Shown here one piece after another: positions 17,461 through 26,369 of a DNA stretch of 64,000 nt. Below the pieces are notes generated by a model that ran no database searches, had not been told where the DNA came from, and saw only the letters and a program-made list of their open reading frames with translations. The DNA is taken from positions 372,001 to 436,000 of the forward strand of contig CAWKPB010000007.1 of the NCBI GenBank assembly GCA_963851405.1, given 5' to 3'. This stretch comes from JANPBY01 sp963851405. Lineage in GTDB: Bacteria; Actinomycetota; Actinomycetes; DATJPE01. Position 1 is the first letter of the stretch. The number at the start of each line of letters is the position of its first letter. The position numbers and the translations under genes were made by a program.

Positions 17461-18138
17461 GTGTCTACCGCAGCGCCAGGTCGCCGAGCCCGTAAGGGCG
17501 GCGTTCCCGAGGCCACGGTCGCCCGACTGCCGCTCTATCACCGGGCGCTCACGACGCTCGCCGAGCGCCACGTCGCGACGGTGTCCTCCGAAGAGCTGGC
17601 GACGGCCGCCGGGGTCAATTCGGCCAAGCTGCGCAAGGACCTCAGCCACCTCGGGTCGTACGGCACCCGTGGGGTCGGCTACGACGTTGACGACCTGCTG
17701 GTCCACATCGGCCGCGAACTCGGGCTCACGCAAGCCTGGTCGGTGGTCATCGTCGGCGCGGGAAACCTGGGTCAGGCGCTCGCCAACTATGGCGGCTTCG
17801 ACTCGCGCGGCTTCCGCGTCGTCGGGCTGGTCGACACCGACCCCAATCGCTGCGGCGAGTCGGTGGCCGGACTGACGATCCGCCCGCTGGCCGAGCTTGA
17901 GGGCCTCGTCGCCGAACAGGACGTCAACATCGGGGTGATCGCGACCCCGGCCGGCGCCGCGCAAGACGTGTGCACCCGCTTGGTGGACGCCGGTGTCACG
18001 AGCATCCTCAACTTCGCCCCGACGGTCCTGACCGTGGGCGCGGATGTCGACGTACGCAAGGTTGACCTGGCCACCGAGCTGCAGATCCTGGCCTTCCACG
18101 AGCAGCGAAAGGCCGATCTCGTGGGGGCGACCCCATGA
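17461..18138 (+). CDS. rex: Redox-sensing transcriptional repressor Rex
   Basis: A 225-residue repressor that binds DNA when NAD+/NADH is high. An N-terminal winged helix (about 10-85, with YHRALTTL, SEELATAAGVNSAKLRKDLSHLGSYG) is followed by the Rossmann domain (VVIVGAGNLGQALANYGGF) and a C-terminal swapped helix. The GTG at 17461 lies about 50 bases after the operator. The stop overlaps hemA (ATGA), so Rex controls its own operon and haem synthesis. Confidence 0.95.
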   Translation: MSTAAPGRRARKGGVPEATVARLPLYHRALTTLAERHVATVSSEELATAAGVNSAKLRKDLSHLGSYGTRGVGYDVDDLLVHIGRELGLTQAWSVVIVGAGNLGQALANYGGFDSRGFRVVGLVDTDPNRCGESVAGLTIRPLAELEGLVAEQDVNIGVIATPAGAAQDVCTRLVDAGVTSILNFAPTVLTVGADVDVRKVDLATELQILAFHEQRKADLVGATP

Positions 18139-19445
18139 GCATCCTCGTAGTCGGCCTGTCCCACCGGTCAGCGGCCGTACGCCTGCTGGAAGAAGTTTCC
18201 GTCGTTGGCGACGACCTGCCGGGGCTGCTCGCTGAGGCCACCGACGCGCCACACATCGGTGAGGCCGTGATCGTCTCCACGTGCAACCGGGTCGAGGTCT
18301 ACGCGGTCGTCGACAAGTTCCACGGCGGCGTCGAAGACCTCACTGCGCTGCTCGCCGACCACGCCAGCCTCGGGCTGGAAGCGCTCACCCCGCACCTGTA
18401 CGTGCACTACGACGAGCGCGCCGTCCAGCACCTGTTCGGCGTGGTGTGCGGCCTCGACTCGATGGTCGTCGGCGAGGCCCAGGTCCTGGGCCAGACCCGG
18501 TCAGCGCTGCGCGTGGCTCAGGACTCCGGCGCCGCGGGCGGTCTTCTCAACGACCTGTTCCAAAACGCTCTGCGCGTCGGCAAGCGAGCCCACGCAGAAA
18601 CCGGGATCGACCGTGCCGGTTCGGTGCTGGTGTCGGTCGGGCTCGATGAGGCGGTACCCGCCATCGGCGGCCTGACCGGGGCCAAGGTCCTGGTGATCGG
18701 GGCGGGCTCGATGGGCGCGCTCGTCGGCTCGGCGCTGTCCGACGCCGGCATCGCCTCAGCCATTGTGGCCAACCGCACCGTGAGCCATGGGCTGCGGGTG
18801 GCCGAGGCTCTCGGAGGTACGGCTGTCGGGATGGACGCCGTCCCGCAGGCGTTGGGCGACGTCGACCTGGTGGTGTCATGCACCGGAGCGATCGGACACG
18901 TCATCAGCGCCGAGGACGTGCGGGAGGCGCTGCCCCGGCGCGGCGGCCGGCCCTTGGCGGTGCTCGACCTAGCGCTCCCTCGCGATGTCGCTCCCGAGGT
19001 CGCCGACCTCGAGGGGGTCACCGTCGTCTCGCTGGACGATCTGAGCGCCCTGCTCACCGGAGTCGAGCACAGCGCTGATCTCGACGAGGTCCGGCGCATC
19101 GTCGCGGACGAGACGTCCGCCTACCTTGGCGCCCAACGTGCGGCCCGGGTCGCTCCGACGGTGGTCGCGTTGCGCCAGCTGGCCTCCGACGTGGTGGCCG
19201 CCGAGCTGGGTCGCCTCGACGCCCGCATGCCCGATCTCGACCCGGCCGTACGCGACGAGGTCGCGCAGACCGTGCGCCGTACCGTCGACAAGCTCCTGCA
19301 CGCACCCACGGTTCGGATGAAGGAGCTGGCCGCTGACGAGGGCGGTCACGCCTACGCCGAGGCGCTGCACCGGCTCTTCGACCTCGACCCCGACGCCGTC
19401 GACCTGGTGGCCCGCGCCGCGTTGGCCGAGGGAGTGGGGTCATGA
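18135..19445 (+). CDS. hemA: Glutamyl-tRNA reductase
   Basis: A 436-residue NADPH enzyme converting glutamyl-tRNA to glutamate-1-semialdehyde, first committed step of C5-pathway haem synthesis. The catalytic Cys50 lies in VSTCNRVEVY; the NADPH domain has VLVIGAGSMGALVGSAL and the C-terminal dimerisation helices end in LLHAPTVRMKELA. Overlaps both rex and hemC. hemL, which takes the next step, is encoded at 33 kb. Confidence 0.95.
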   Translation: MSILVVGLSHRSAAVRLLEEVSVVGDDLPGLLAEATDAPHIGEAVIVSTCNRVEVYAVVDKFHGGVEDLTALLADHASLGLEALTPHLYVHYDERAVQHLFGVVCGLDSMVVGEAQVLGQTRSALRVAQDSGAAGGLLNDLFQNALRVGKRAHAETGIDRAGSVLVSVGLDEAVPAIGGLTGAKVLVIGAGSMGALVGSALSDAGIASAIVANRTVSHGLRVAEALGGTAVGMDAVPQALGDVDLVVSCTGAIGHVISAEDVREALPRRGGRPLAVLDLALPRDVAPEVADLEGVTVVSLDDLSALLTGVEHSADLDEVRRIVADETSAYLGAQRAARVAPTVVALRQLASDVVAAELGRLDARMPDLDPAVRDEVAQTVRRTVDKLLHAPTVRMKELAADEGGHAYAEALHRLFDLDPDAVDLVARAALAEGVGS

Positions 19446-20374
19446 CCGTCGCTATCCGGCTCGGCACCCGCCGCAGTGCCCTCGCCCGCGCCCAGTCGGC
19501 TCAGGTTGGCGCCGCGCTGACCGCGGCCACCGGCCGTACCGTCGAACTCGTCGAGATCGAGACCGAAGGTGACCGCGACCCGGCACCCCTCGCGTCCTTC
19601 GGCGGCGTCGGTGTGTTCGTGAGCGCCCTGCGCGACGCGATCCTCGACGGCCGTGTCGACGCCGCCGTCCACTCCCTCAAGGACCTCCCCACGGCTCCCG
19701 ACGACCGGCTCGCGCTGGCCGCCATACCCGCACGTGAGGACCCGCGCGACTGCGTCGTCGCCCGCGGCGGGCTCACCCTCGGGGAGCTCCCGAACGGGGC
19801 CACGGTGGGTACGGGCTCCCCGCGCCGCGCCGCCCAGGTCAGGGCGCTCGGACTCGGACACGAGGTCGTCGGGGTCCGGGGCAACGTCGACACTCGGCTG
19901 CGTCTGGTCGCCGACGGTGCGGTGGACGCGGTGATCCTGGCGCGCGCCGGCCTGCTGCGGCTCGGGTGCGCCGATGAGGTCACCGAGGTCCTCGACCCCA
20001 CTCAGATGCTCCCGGCGCCCGGACAGGGCGCCCTCGTCGTCGAGTGCCGCGCGGACCGCGCGGACCTGCTCGACCTGTTTGCTCCGCTCGACCACGCGGC
20101 CACCCGCGCCTCGGTCACCGCGGAGCGCTCCGTACTTGCAGCCTTGGAAGCAGGCTGTTCCGCCCCGGTCGGTGCACTCGCCGACCTGGCGGAGGACGGG
20201 TTCAGTGAACCCGAGCTGTATCTGCGCGCAGTCGTGGCAGCCGTTGACGGCTCCTCGTCCGTGCGCTTGTCCGCCACCGGCTCTCCGACCGATGCCGAGG
20301 CCCTGGGGTACTCCCTGGCGCAGCGGTTGATCGAGGAGGGGGCCGCCGGCCTGATGGGGGAGCGCATCCCGTGA
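19442..20374 (+). CDS. hemC: Hydroxymethylbilane synthase
   Basis: A 310-residue enzyme joining four porphobilinogen units. Typical parts: IRLGTRRSALARAQ, HSLKDLP with Asp81, GSPRRAAQ, GNVDTRLR and Cys239 in EAGCSAPVGA, which carries the dipyrromethane cofactor. Start and stop overlap hemA and the following fusion gene. Confidence 0.95.
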   Translation: MTVAIRLGTRRSALARAQSAQVGAALTAATGRTVELVEIETEGDRDPAPLASFGGVGVFVSALRDAILDGRVDAAVHSLKDLPTAPDDRLALAAIPAREDPRDCVVARGGLTLGELPNGATVGTGSPRRAAQVRALGLGHEVVGVRGNVDTRLRLVADGAVDAVILARAGLLRLGCADEVTEVLDPTQMLPAPGQGALVVECRADRADLLDLFAPLDHAATRASVTAERSVLAALEAGCSAPVGALADLAEDGFSEPELYLRAVVAAVDGSSSVRLSATGSPTDAEALGYSLAQRLIEEGAAGLMGERIP

Positions 20375-21981
20375 CCACCCGCACTCGCAAGACCTCGAAG
20401 CCGATGGGCGCCGTGACCTTTGTCGGTGCCGGACCCGGAGACCCCGGGCTCCTCACCGTGCGCGCCTTGGAGGCGCTCGCCTGCGCCGACACGGTCGTTC
20501 TCGACCGGGTGGCCCGCGAGCAACTCCTGGTCCACGCCCGGCCCGACGTCGAGGTGCTCGACGGCGCTTCCGACCCCGACGGTGAGCCGCTCGCGGCGGC
20601 CACGCGAGCGCGCCTCGCGGTGGACGCGGCGAAGGCTGGCCGCCAGGTCGTACGGCTGATGGACGGTGATCCCACGACGTTCAACGGGTTGGTCGAGGAG
20701 GCCGCGGCCTGCGCGAAGGCGCACGTGCCCTTCGAGATCGTGCCCGGCGTCTCGTCCGTGGCCGGTGTCCCGGCCTACGCGGGCGTGCCGCTGACCGGAC
20801 CCAAGACCCGCGCCGTCCACGTGCTGACCCCGGCCGATGTGGTCGTCGACTGGTCGGCGCACGCGGCGTCCACGACGACCCTGGTTGTGCTGGGCGGCCA
20901 GGCGGCCGCGCTCGACGCCGCCGAGTCGCTGATCGCCGCCGGTCGGTCCGAGCAGACGCCGGTCGCGGTGACCTCGCAGGGCACGACCACCGCCCAGCGC
21001 ACGGTCGTCGCGACGTTGGAGTCGCTCCCGCGCGCACTCAAGGGCGTCACGCTCGACGGGCCTGTCGTCGCCGTGTTCGGCGACGTGGTCAACCAGCGCG
21101 ACCGGCTGTCCTGGTTTGAGTCCAAGCCGTTGTTCGGCTGGCGGGTCCTCGTCCCGCGCACCAAGGAGCAGGCAGGCACGCTCACCGCGCAGCTGCGCCA
21201 CAGCGGAGCCGTACCCGAGGAGGTCCCGACCATCTCCGTCGAGCCACCCCGCACCCCGCAGCAGATGGACCGCGCGATCCAAGGGCTCGTCTCCGGGCGC
21301 TACCTGTGGGTCGCGTTCACCTCGGTCAACGCGGTGCGAGCCGTGCGCGAGAAGTTCGAGGAGTACGGGCTGGATGCGCGCGCCTTCGCCGGCATCAAGG
21401 TGGCCGCAGTGGGCGAGCAGACCGCCGCAGCGCTCACCGCCTTCGGGGTGCGCCCCGACCTGGTGCCGTCCGGCGAGCAGTCCAGCGCCGGTCTGCTCGA
21501 GGACTTCCCGATCTACGACGAGGTCTTCGACCCGATCGATCGAGTGTTCCTGCCCCGCGCCGACATCGCGACCGAGACGCTGGCCGCTGGGCTCATCGAG
21601 CTGGGCTGGGAGATCGACGACGTCACCGCGTACCGCACGGTGCGCGCGGCGCCGCCGCCCGCGCCCATCCGCGAGGCCATCAAGGGAGGCGGCTTCGACG
21701 CGGTGGTCTTCACCTCGTCGAGCACCGTGCGCAACCTGGTCGGCATCGCCGGAAAGCCCCACGCTGCCACGGTGATCGCCTGCATCGGGCCGGCCACCGC
21801 GAAGACGGCTGAGGAGCACGGGCTGCGCGTCGATGTGCTCGCACCGACGCCTTCGGTGGGGGTGCTGGCGACGGCGTTGGCCGAGTACGGCGCCTCGATC
21901 CGCTCGGCGGCCGTTGAAGCCGGCGAGGAGTGTTGGCGTCCGTCGCAGCGCCGGGGCACCGCACGACGCAAGGCGAAGTAG
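20371..21981 (+). CDS. Fused uroporphyrinogen-III methyltransferase/synthase
   Basis: A 536-residue two-domain protein. Residues about 12-250 form the SAM-dependent uroporphyrinogen-III C-methyltransferase (VGAGPGDPGLLTVRALEAL, RLMDGDPTTF, VPGVSSVAGVPAYAGVPLT); residues about 255-520 form uroporphyrinogen-III synthase (HemD-like, VLVPRTKEQAG, VFTSSSTVRNLVG). The fusion closes the tetrapyrrole ring and can divert it to sirohaem or cobalamin. A Ser/Arg-rich tail ends the protein. GTG start overlaps the hemC stop; this CobA/HemD fusion is common in actinobacteria. Confidence 0.93.
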   Translation: MTTRTRKTSKPMGAVTFVGAGPGDPGLLTVRALEALACADTVVLDRVAREQLLVHARPDVEVLDGASDPDGEPLAAATRARLAVDAAKAGRQVVRLMDGDPTTFNGLVEEAAACAKAHVPFEIVPGVSSVAGVPAYAGVPLTGPKTRAVHVLTPADVVVDWSAHAASTTTLVVLGGQAAALDAAESLIAAGRSEQTPVAVTSQGTTTAQRTVVATLESLPRALKGVTLDGPVVAVFGDVVNQRDRLSWFESKPLFGWRVLVPRTKEQAGTLTAQLRHSGAVPEEVPTISVEPPRTPQQMDRAIQGLVSGRYLWVAFTSVNAVRAVREKFEEYGLDARAFAGIKVAAVGEQTAAALTAFGVRPDLVPSGEQSSAGLLEDFPIYDEVFDPIDRVFLPRADIATETLAAGLIELGWEIDDVTAYRTVRAAPPPAPIREAIKGGGFDAVVFTSSSTVRNLVGIAGKPHAATVIACIGPATAKTAEEHGLRVDVLAPTPSVGVLATALAEYGASIRSAAVEAGEECWRPSQRRGTARRKAK

Positions 21982-21987
21982 GTCGGC

Positions 21988-22996
21988 ATGGTCGGCATGG
22001 GCGGCATGGTCGGCCCCGGCTTCCCGGTCGAGCGCCCTCGACGCCTGCGTCGTACCCCTGCGCTGCGCCGGTTGCTCGCCGAGAACCGGCTGTCGGCCGG
22101 CGACCTCGTGCTGCCGCTGTTCGTCAAGGAAGGGCTGGCCGAACCGGTCGCGGTCGCGGCGATGCCCGGAGTCGTCCAGCACACGCGGGACTCGTTGCGG
22201 AAGGCCGCGCACGAAGCGGTCGAGGCCGGGGTCGGCGGGCTGATCGTGTTCGGGATCCCGGCGGTCAAGGACGGTGAGGGGTCGCAGGCCGATGACCCCG
22301 AGGGCATCGTGCAGGTGGCTTTGCGGGACCTGGCATCAGACGTGGGCGACGCCGCCGTAGTCATGGCTGATCTGTGTCTGTGCGAATACACCGACCACGG
22401 GCACTGCGGCCCGCTCTCGACGTCGGGTGAGGTCGACAACGACCGCACCCTGGAGCGGTACGCCTCGGTGGCGGTCGCCCAGGCCCAGGCCGGCGCTGCG
22501 GTGATCGCACCGTCGGGGATGCAGGACGGTCAGGTCGCGGCCATCCGCGCCGGGCTCGACGCTGCCGGCTTCTCTTATGTGCCGGTGCTGGCCTACGCAG
22601 CGAAGTACGCCTCCGCCTACTACGGCCCGTTCCGCGAGGCCGCCGAGTCGACCCCAGCGACGGGCGACCGGCGGGGGTACCAGATGAACCCGGCCAACGC
22701 CCGCGAGGCGCTACGCGAGGTGGCGCTGGATCTGGCCGAGGGTGCCGATGCCGTGATGGTCAAGCCCGCAGGGCCGTACCTCGACGTCGTCCGGCAGGTC
22801 CGTGACGCGGTGGATGCGCCCCTGTTCGCCTACCAGGTGACGTGGCGAGTACTCGATGGTCGAGGCGGCTGCGGCGAACGGCTGGATCGACCGCGAGCGC
22901 GTGATCCTCGAGTCCTTGCTGGGGATTCGACGCGCTGGTGCGGACGGGGTGCTCACCTACTGGGCCACCGAAGCCGCCGGCTGGCTGGACGCCTGA
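21988..22996 (+). CDS. hemB: Porphobilinogen synthase (one frameshift)
   Basis: A 335-residue enzyme condensing two 5-aminolevulinate molecules. Zinc-type cysteine site ADLCLCEYTDHGHC, Schiff-base lysines in AYAAKYASAYYGPFR and MVKPAGPYLD. After PLFAYQVT the frame is lost; the correct ending (EYSMVEAAAANGWIDRERV... GWLDA) continues one frame over to a TGA at 22996. One extra base near 22844 (ACGTGGCGAG for ACGGGCGAG type) explains it. The start is uncertain among three ATGs (21988, 21997, 22006) inside a GGTCGGCAT repeat. Confidence 0.9.
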
Positions 22997-23033
22997 CCCT
23001 GCCCTCAGCGCCGTACCCCCTCCCCGAAGGTCA

Positions 23034-23090
23034 GAAGTGCCCGAAAGGGCTACGCGCTGAGCGTCAGGACGCCTCCGATTCGGGCACTTC
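23034..23090 (+). repeat. Palindromic element A1 (family A, 57 nt)
   Basis: Left arm GAAGTGCCCGAAA and right arm TCCGATTCGGGCACTTC; ends pair as GAAGTGCCCGAA with TTCGGGCACTTC. It lies between hemB and a convergent gene, 37 bases past the hemB stop. Confidence 0.88.
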
Positions 23091-23125
23091 CGCCGAGCCG
23101 TCGATCTCAGTGCTGGCTCGGGCGC

Positions 23126-24187
23126 CTAGGGCACCGGGCGCCACGCGGGGTGTCCTACAGCTAGGCCCCCGATGCGCTGCGGACGCGCGCCCGGCCGCGC
23201 GTCGACGACGAATAAGCCTCGGCCGGAAGCGATGGCTAGCTGAGAGCCATCGGGGGACCACGTCAGGCCACGGGCGATTCGGCAGGGGCATTTCTCGATC
23301 GCTAGTAGTTCTTCCAGAGGGCCGCCGGATGAGGGACCGGTCAGCACCCGCACGTCTCCGGCTCTTCCGATGCGCGGGACCTGAAGTACGGCGATCGTTG
23401 CGTCGTCACCCGACCAGGCGAGGTCCCAGTAGCTCGTTCGCGTCTCGCCGTTGGTGAACACGCTGGTGCGTTCAGAACCGTCCGGCGCCACGGTCTCTAC
23501 AGTTGTGCGGAAGTTTGGACCAAGGTTGGACCCGCGGACGTACGCGATCCGATCGCCGGAGCGCGACCAACTGGGGACAAAGATCGACCCGTCAGGCTCG
23601 CGGACGATCGTTCGTTGACCGCCCGCCAGGTTGAGGATCCGCAATTCGTCGCGTTCAGCCACGGCAAGGCTCAGCCCGTCGGGCGAGGCCGAGAAAGAAC
23701 ACTGGGTGCACGGGCCGATCGCGACGTCCCCTCCGCTGGCGACGTCGAAGGCCCGGATGGCTGTGTCGCTGGCGTAGTAGAGCGTCTGGCCGTCGGGCGA
23801 CCACTGCGGGCCTCCCTCGGTCTCCGGACCCGGTGGATCGGCAGGTGTGTGAGTAAAGACTCCGAAGGCATCCGGACCGGTCACCGGATGGATCGATTGC
23901 AGCCCGAAGCTGCCTCGCACAACGATCGGGCCGTTTCCGGTGAGTGGAGTGGTGGGGGATGGGCCGGCGGGGATCACCGGGGCCGCCCCGTCCTGGCTCG
24001 CGTCGAAGGCAGCCCAGCCGCCGAGGACCACGGCGATGGCGGCCAGGCCGGCGACGGCGGCGCGGGTGTGTGAGCGGCGCCGTCGGGTGTGTTGGAGGTT
24101 GGCGAACATGGCGGCGCCGTCGAGGCCGGTGGTCGTGGTCGTGATGAGGTCGTCGGCGGCGGCGCGCCCGAGCTGGTCCAGGCTCAT
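23126..24187 (-). CDS. Membrane-anchored beta-propeller protein beside a sigma factor
   Basis: A 353-residue protein: cytoplasmic N-terminus (1-40), one membrane helix (about 44-62, AVAGLAAIAVVLGGWAAFD), then an extracytoplasmic WD40/PD40-like propeller with repeated WSPDGQTLYY, SASPDGLSLAV, SRSGDRIAYV and WSPDGSQLAIA blades. The ATG at 24187 overlaps the stop of the ECF sigma-factor gene, so it may sense an outside signal for it in the place of an anti-sigma factor; no zinc-finger anti-sigma motif is seen. Function is inferred from context only. Confidence 0.75.
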   Translation of the reverse strand: MSLDQLGRAAADDLITTTTTGLDGAAMFANLQHTRRRRSHTRAAVAGLAAIAVVLGGWAAFDASQDGAAPVIPAGPSPTTPLTGNGPIVVRGSFGLQSIHPVTGPDAFGVFTHTPADPPGPETEGGPQWSPDGQTLYYASDTAIRAFDVASGGDVAIGPCTQCSFSASPDGLSLAVAERDELRILNLAGGQRTIVREPDGSIFVPSWSRSGDRIAYVRGSNLGPNFRTTVETVAPDGSERTSVFTNGETRTSYWDLAWSGDDATIAVLQVPRIGRAGDVRVLTGPSSGGPLEELLAIEKCPCRIARGLTWSPDGSQLAIASGRGLFVVDARPGARPQRIGGLAVGHPAWRPVP

Positions 24188-24786
24188 GACTCCTCCTCGA
24201 TCGTGGTGGCGAATTGTCGGGCGAGTGCCTGACGACCGCGGCCGAGGTGGACCTTGGCCGAGCCCTCGGTGATGCCGAGGGTGGCGGCGATGTCGGCGAC
24301 CGACAGGTCGTACACGTAGCGAAGCGCCGCGGCCTGGGCTTGGCGCCGGGGCAGGCGGCGAACCTCGGTCCAGAAGACCTCGTTGTCGACGTGCAGGGCG
24401 GGGAGTTCCCGGCGGTTGGACAAACGGACCATCGCCCTCGCTTCGACCGCGCGCCGGCGAAGGTGCGAGGTCGCGAGATTCACGCAGACCCGGCGCACCC
24501 AAGCTTCAGGCTTGTCGTAGCCGGCGATCGCGTCCCACTTCCGGTACGCGGCCAGCATCGCCTCTTGGGCGACGTCATCCGCGATCGCGCTGCCGCACAG
24601 GGCTCGGGCTAGCGCGACCAAGCGTGGCAGTTCGCGGCGGTAGAAGGTCTCAAACGGCTCCGGTCGGTCGACCCGCACCATGCCAGGCAGCGTGACGGCG
24701 ACCGCCGAATCAAGGACTTCGGCGTCCCGGACGGTTGCGTCCAGGGCCGAGCCGGTCCGAGTAGCCCGCCTCGCAGCTTGTTCCAT
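24184..24786 (-). CDS. ECF sigma factor (SigE/RpoE-like group)
   Basis: A 200-residue sigma-70 family protein. Region 2 appears as FYRRELPRLVALARALCGSAIADDVAQEAMLAAYRKWD and region 4 as LPRRQAQAAALRYVYDLSVADIAATLGITEGSAKVHLGRGRQAL. Unusual extra N-terminal residues (about 35) precede region 2 if translation starts at ATG 24786 (GGAG about 12 bases upstream); an ATG at 24681 would give a more typical length. It overlaps the propeller gene downstream. Confidence 0.85.
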   Translation of the reverse strand: MEQAARRATRTGSALDATVRDAEVLDSAVAVTLPGMVRVDRPEPFETFYRRELPRLVALARALCGSAIADDVAQEAMLAAYRKWDAIAGYDKPEAWVRRVCVNLATSHLRRRAVEARAMVRLSNRRELPALHVDNEVFWTEVRRLPRRQAQAAALRYVYDLSVADIAATLGITEGSAKVHLGRGRQALARQFATTIEEES

Positions 24787-24900
24787 GCCCACTACTCGCT
24801 CCACGGGTGCCCCCGCGATGACAAGCGCCGCACCTCTCGCACCGAACGCTCAGTCTCGCACCGACCGGGCTCACTCCGCCGGTCAACGATGGGCCAGCCG

Positions 24901-24957
24901 GAAGTGTCCGAAACGGAAGCGCTCCGACTTGATGTACGCCTCCGATTCGGGCACTTC
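24901..24957 (+). repeat. Palindromic element A2 (family A, 57 nt)
   Basis: Ends GAAGTGTCCGAAA and TCCGATTCGGGCACTTC, flanked by CG on both sides so the pairing extends outward. It sits between two genes on the minus strand: 26 bases after the stop of the nitroreductase-like gene and upstream of the sigma-factor gene. Confidence 0.88.
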
Positions 24958-24983
24958 CGCGCAGCCAAGCGCACGGGCGCGGG

Positions 24984-25457
24984 TCAAACGGATGCAGGGG
25001 TGAGGCATAGCACCGGGAGGAGCTCCCCAGCGTGGGCGTACCCGCTGGCCTTCTCCTCGTCCGCGTCGAGCCCGAGGTAGCCCATCAGCTTGCGCGCCGC
25101 CTTCGGATGCAGGCGGTCGTAGGCGCGGAGCTCGGCTGCAGCCGCCTCGGGTGCCAGTCGTTCGGCGTGGACGGCGAGGTTGCGGCGGCGGGAGGTGATG
25201 GTCAGGTCGGGAGTCGCCAGGACGTTCTGAAACCACTGGGACTGCTCGCCGAAGCCGGAGCAGATGACAAAGGAGTCGGTGACGTCGTCGTGCCGGAGGA
25301 CCTCGACGACGGCCTCGCGCGGTTGGCCGCTGAGGCGCCCCACGTGGTGGAGCAGGATGAAGCGGCCGCCGAGCAACCCGCCCAGGCCGACGCGGTACAG
25401 CGTGATGGGAGCGCGGAAGAACGCCCGGCTGAGCCCCTTGGGCGGAGTGCGGGTCAC
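24984..25457 (-). CDS. Deazaflavin (F420)-dependent nitroreductase-family protein
   Basis: A 157-residue split-barrel protein of the Ddn family: LLHHVGRLSGQPREAVVEVLRHD, FVICSGFGEQSQWFQNVLATPDL and the barrel strand with RRNLAVHAERLAPEEA-like spacing. Ddn-like enzymes use reduced F420 to reduce quinones or nitro compounds. The GTG/ATG start at 25457 follows a poorly coding gap of about 120 bases. Its presence suggests the organism makes F420. Confidence 0.85.
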   Translation of the reverse strand: MTRTPPKGLSRAFFRAPITLYRVGLGGLLGGRFILLHHVGRLSGQPREAVVEVLRHDDVTDSFVICSGFGEQSQWFQNVLATPDLTITSRRRNLAVHAERLAPEAAAAELRAYDRLHPKAARKLMGYLGLDADEEKASGYAHAGELLPVLCLTPASV

Positions 25458-25576
25458 GGGCTCACCTCACCGCGCTGGTCGACGTCCGTCCAGGGTCGTT
25501 GGACCTGCCGAAGCCGCGGCTTGCTCAAGCCTCTGGCCGCGCAGGGGCCGCGATGCGCCCCCGGCGACAGGTCGGG

Positions 25577-25933
25577 TCAGTCCGAAGTGGCGAGCCAGGC
25601 CCACGCAGCGTCCGCCTCGTCGAAGCGCTTGGTCTCGTGCGCGTAGAACGGCGCAGCCGCGGCAGCGACGAACTTCTCCAGCACGCCGTCGCCGACGATG
25701 GCCATCTTGGCGATGTCGTCGCGGAACTCGCGGCCGAACGCCAGGTCGGCTCCCCAGGCGGAGGCCTTCTCCTTGTCAAAGTCGGAGAGGTCCAGCAACA
25801 ACCGGACGTTCCCGTGTTGTGCGACGGCGGCTTCGACGGCGGGGACCAGCACCCCGTAGTCGGCCTTGTCGACCACCCCGGAGACCTTGAACCCGAGGGT
25901 GGATCCGGCACTTCGCGGCAGGGTCTCAATCAT
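25577..25933 (-). CDS. SpoIIAA/STAS-like protein
   Basis: A 118-residue protein with the alternating strands and helices of SpoIIAA-like (CRAL-TRIO/STAS fold) proteins: FKVSGVVDKADYGVLVPAVEAAVAQHGNVRLLLDLSDF, then MAIVGDGVLEKFVAAAAAPFYAHETKRFDEADAAWAWL-type ending. Family members are of unknown function, sometimes linked to lipid or membrane stress. No neighbour gives a clue. Confidence 0.75.
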   Translation of the reverse strand: MIETLPRSAGSTLGFKVSGVVDKADYGVLVPAVEAAVAQHGNVRLLLDLSDFDKEKASAWGADLAFGREFRDDIAKMAIVGDGVLEKFVAAAAAPFYAHETKRFDEADAAWAWLATSD

Positions 25934-25961
25934 GGTCGCAAGTTAACCAGCGGCCGCTGGG

Positions 25962-26363
25962 TCAGCCGACCGGGGCTGTACGACGCTCAAGCAGGTCCCA
26001 ACGGTTGCCGTATCTGTCTTCGAAAACGACGACCGATCCGTACGGCTCCCGCCGCGGCTCCTCGACGAAGGTCACCCCTGCGTCGCGCAGTCGCGCGTAG
26101 TCGGCGTCGAAGTCGTCCGAGTACAGGAAGAACGCCACCCGCCCGCCGGTCTGGTCCCCGACACGGGCCTGCTGGTCAGCTCCGTCGGCCTTAGCGAGCA
26201 GTAGCGCGGTTGCGTCGTCAGCGCCGGGTGAAACGGTCAGCCATCGGACTCCGGGCGCAAGCTCGATGTCGGTACGCAGCGCGAAACCGAGGACACCGAC
26301 GAAGTAGTTGATCGCCTCGTCGTAGTCGGGGACGACGAGTGTGACCAATCCAAGGTGCGGCAC
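25962..26363 (-). CDS. VOC-family (glyoxalase-like) protein
   Basis: A 133-residue protein with two beta-alpha-beta-beta-beta modules. The first opens LGLVTLVVPDYDEAINYFVGVLGF, the second FFLYSDDFDADYARLRDAGVTFVEEPRREPYG and ends VVFEDRYGNRWDLLE. These match YCII/glyoxalase-bleomycin resistance proteins. Probable metal residues (His4-equivalent, Glu near the end) are present but the reaction is unknown. It ends 6 bases before the end of the F420 enzyme reading the same way upstream. Confidence 0.85.
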   Translation of the reverse strand: MPHLGLVTLVVPDYDEAINYFVGVLGFALRTDIELAPGVRWLTVSPGADDATALLLAKADGADQQARVGDQTGGRVAFFLYSDDFDADYARLRDAGVTFVEEPRREPYGSVVVFEDRYGNRWDLLERRTAPVG

Positions 26364-26369
26364 GGAGAG

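Noticed and set aside
20002..22212. Long minus-strand open frame of 736 codons
   Set aside because: Antisense shadow over hemC, cobA/hemD and hemB, which are all certain genes.
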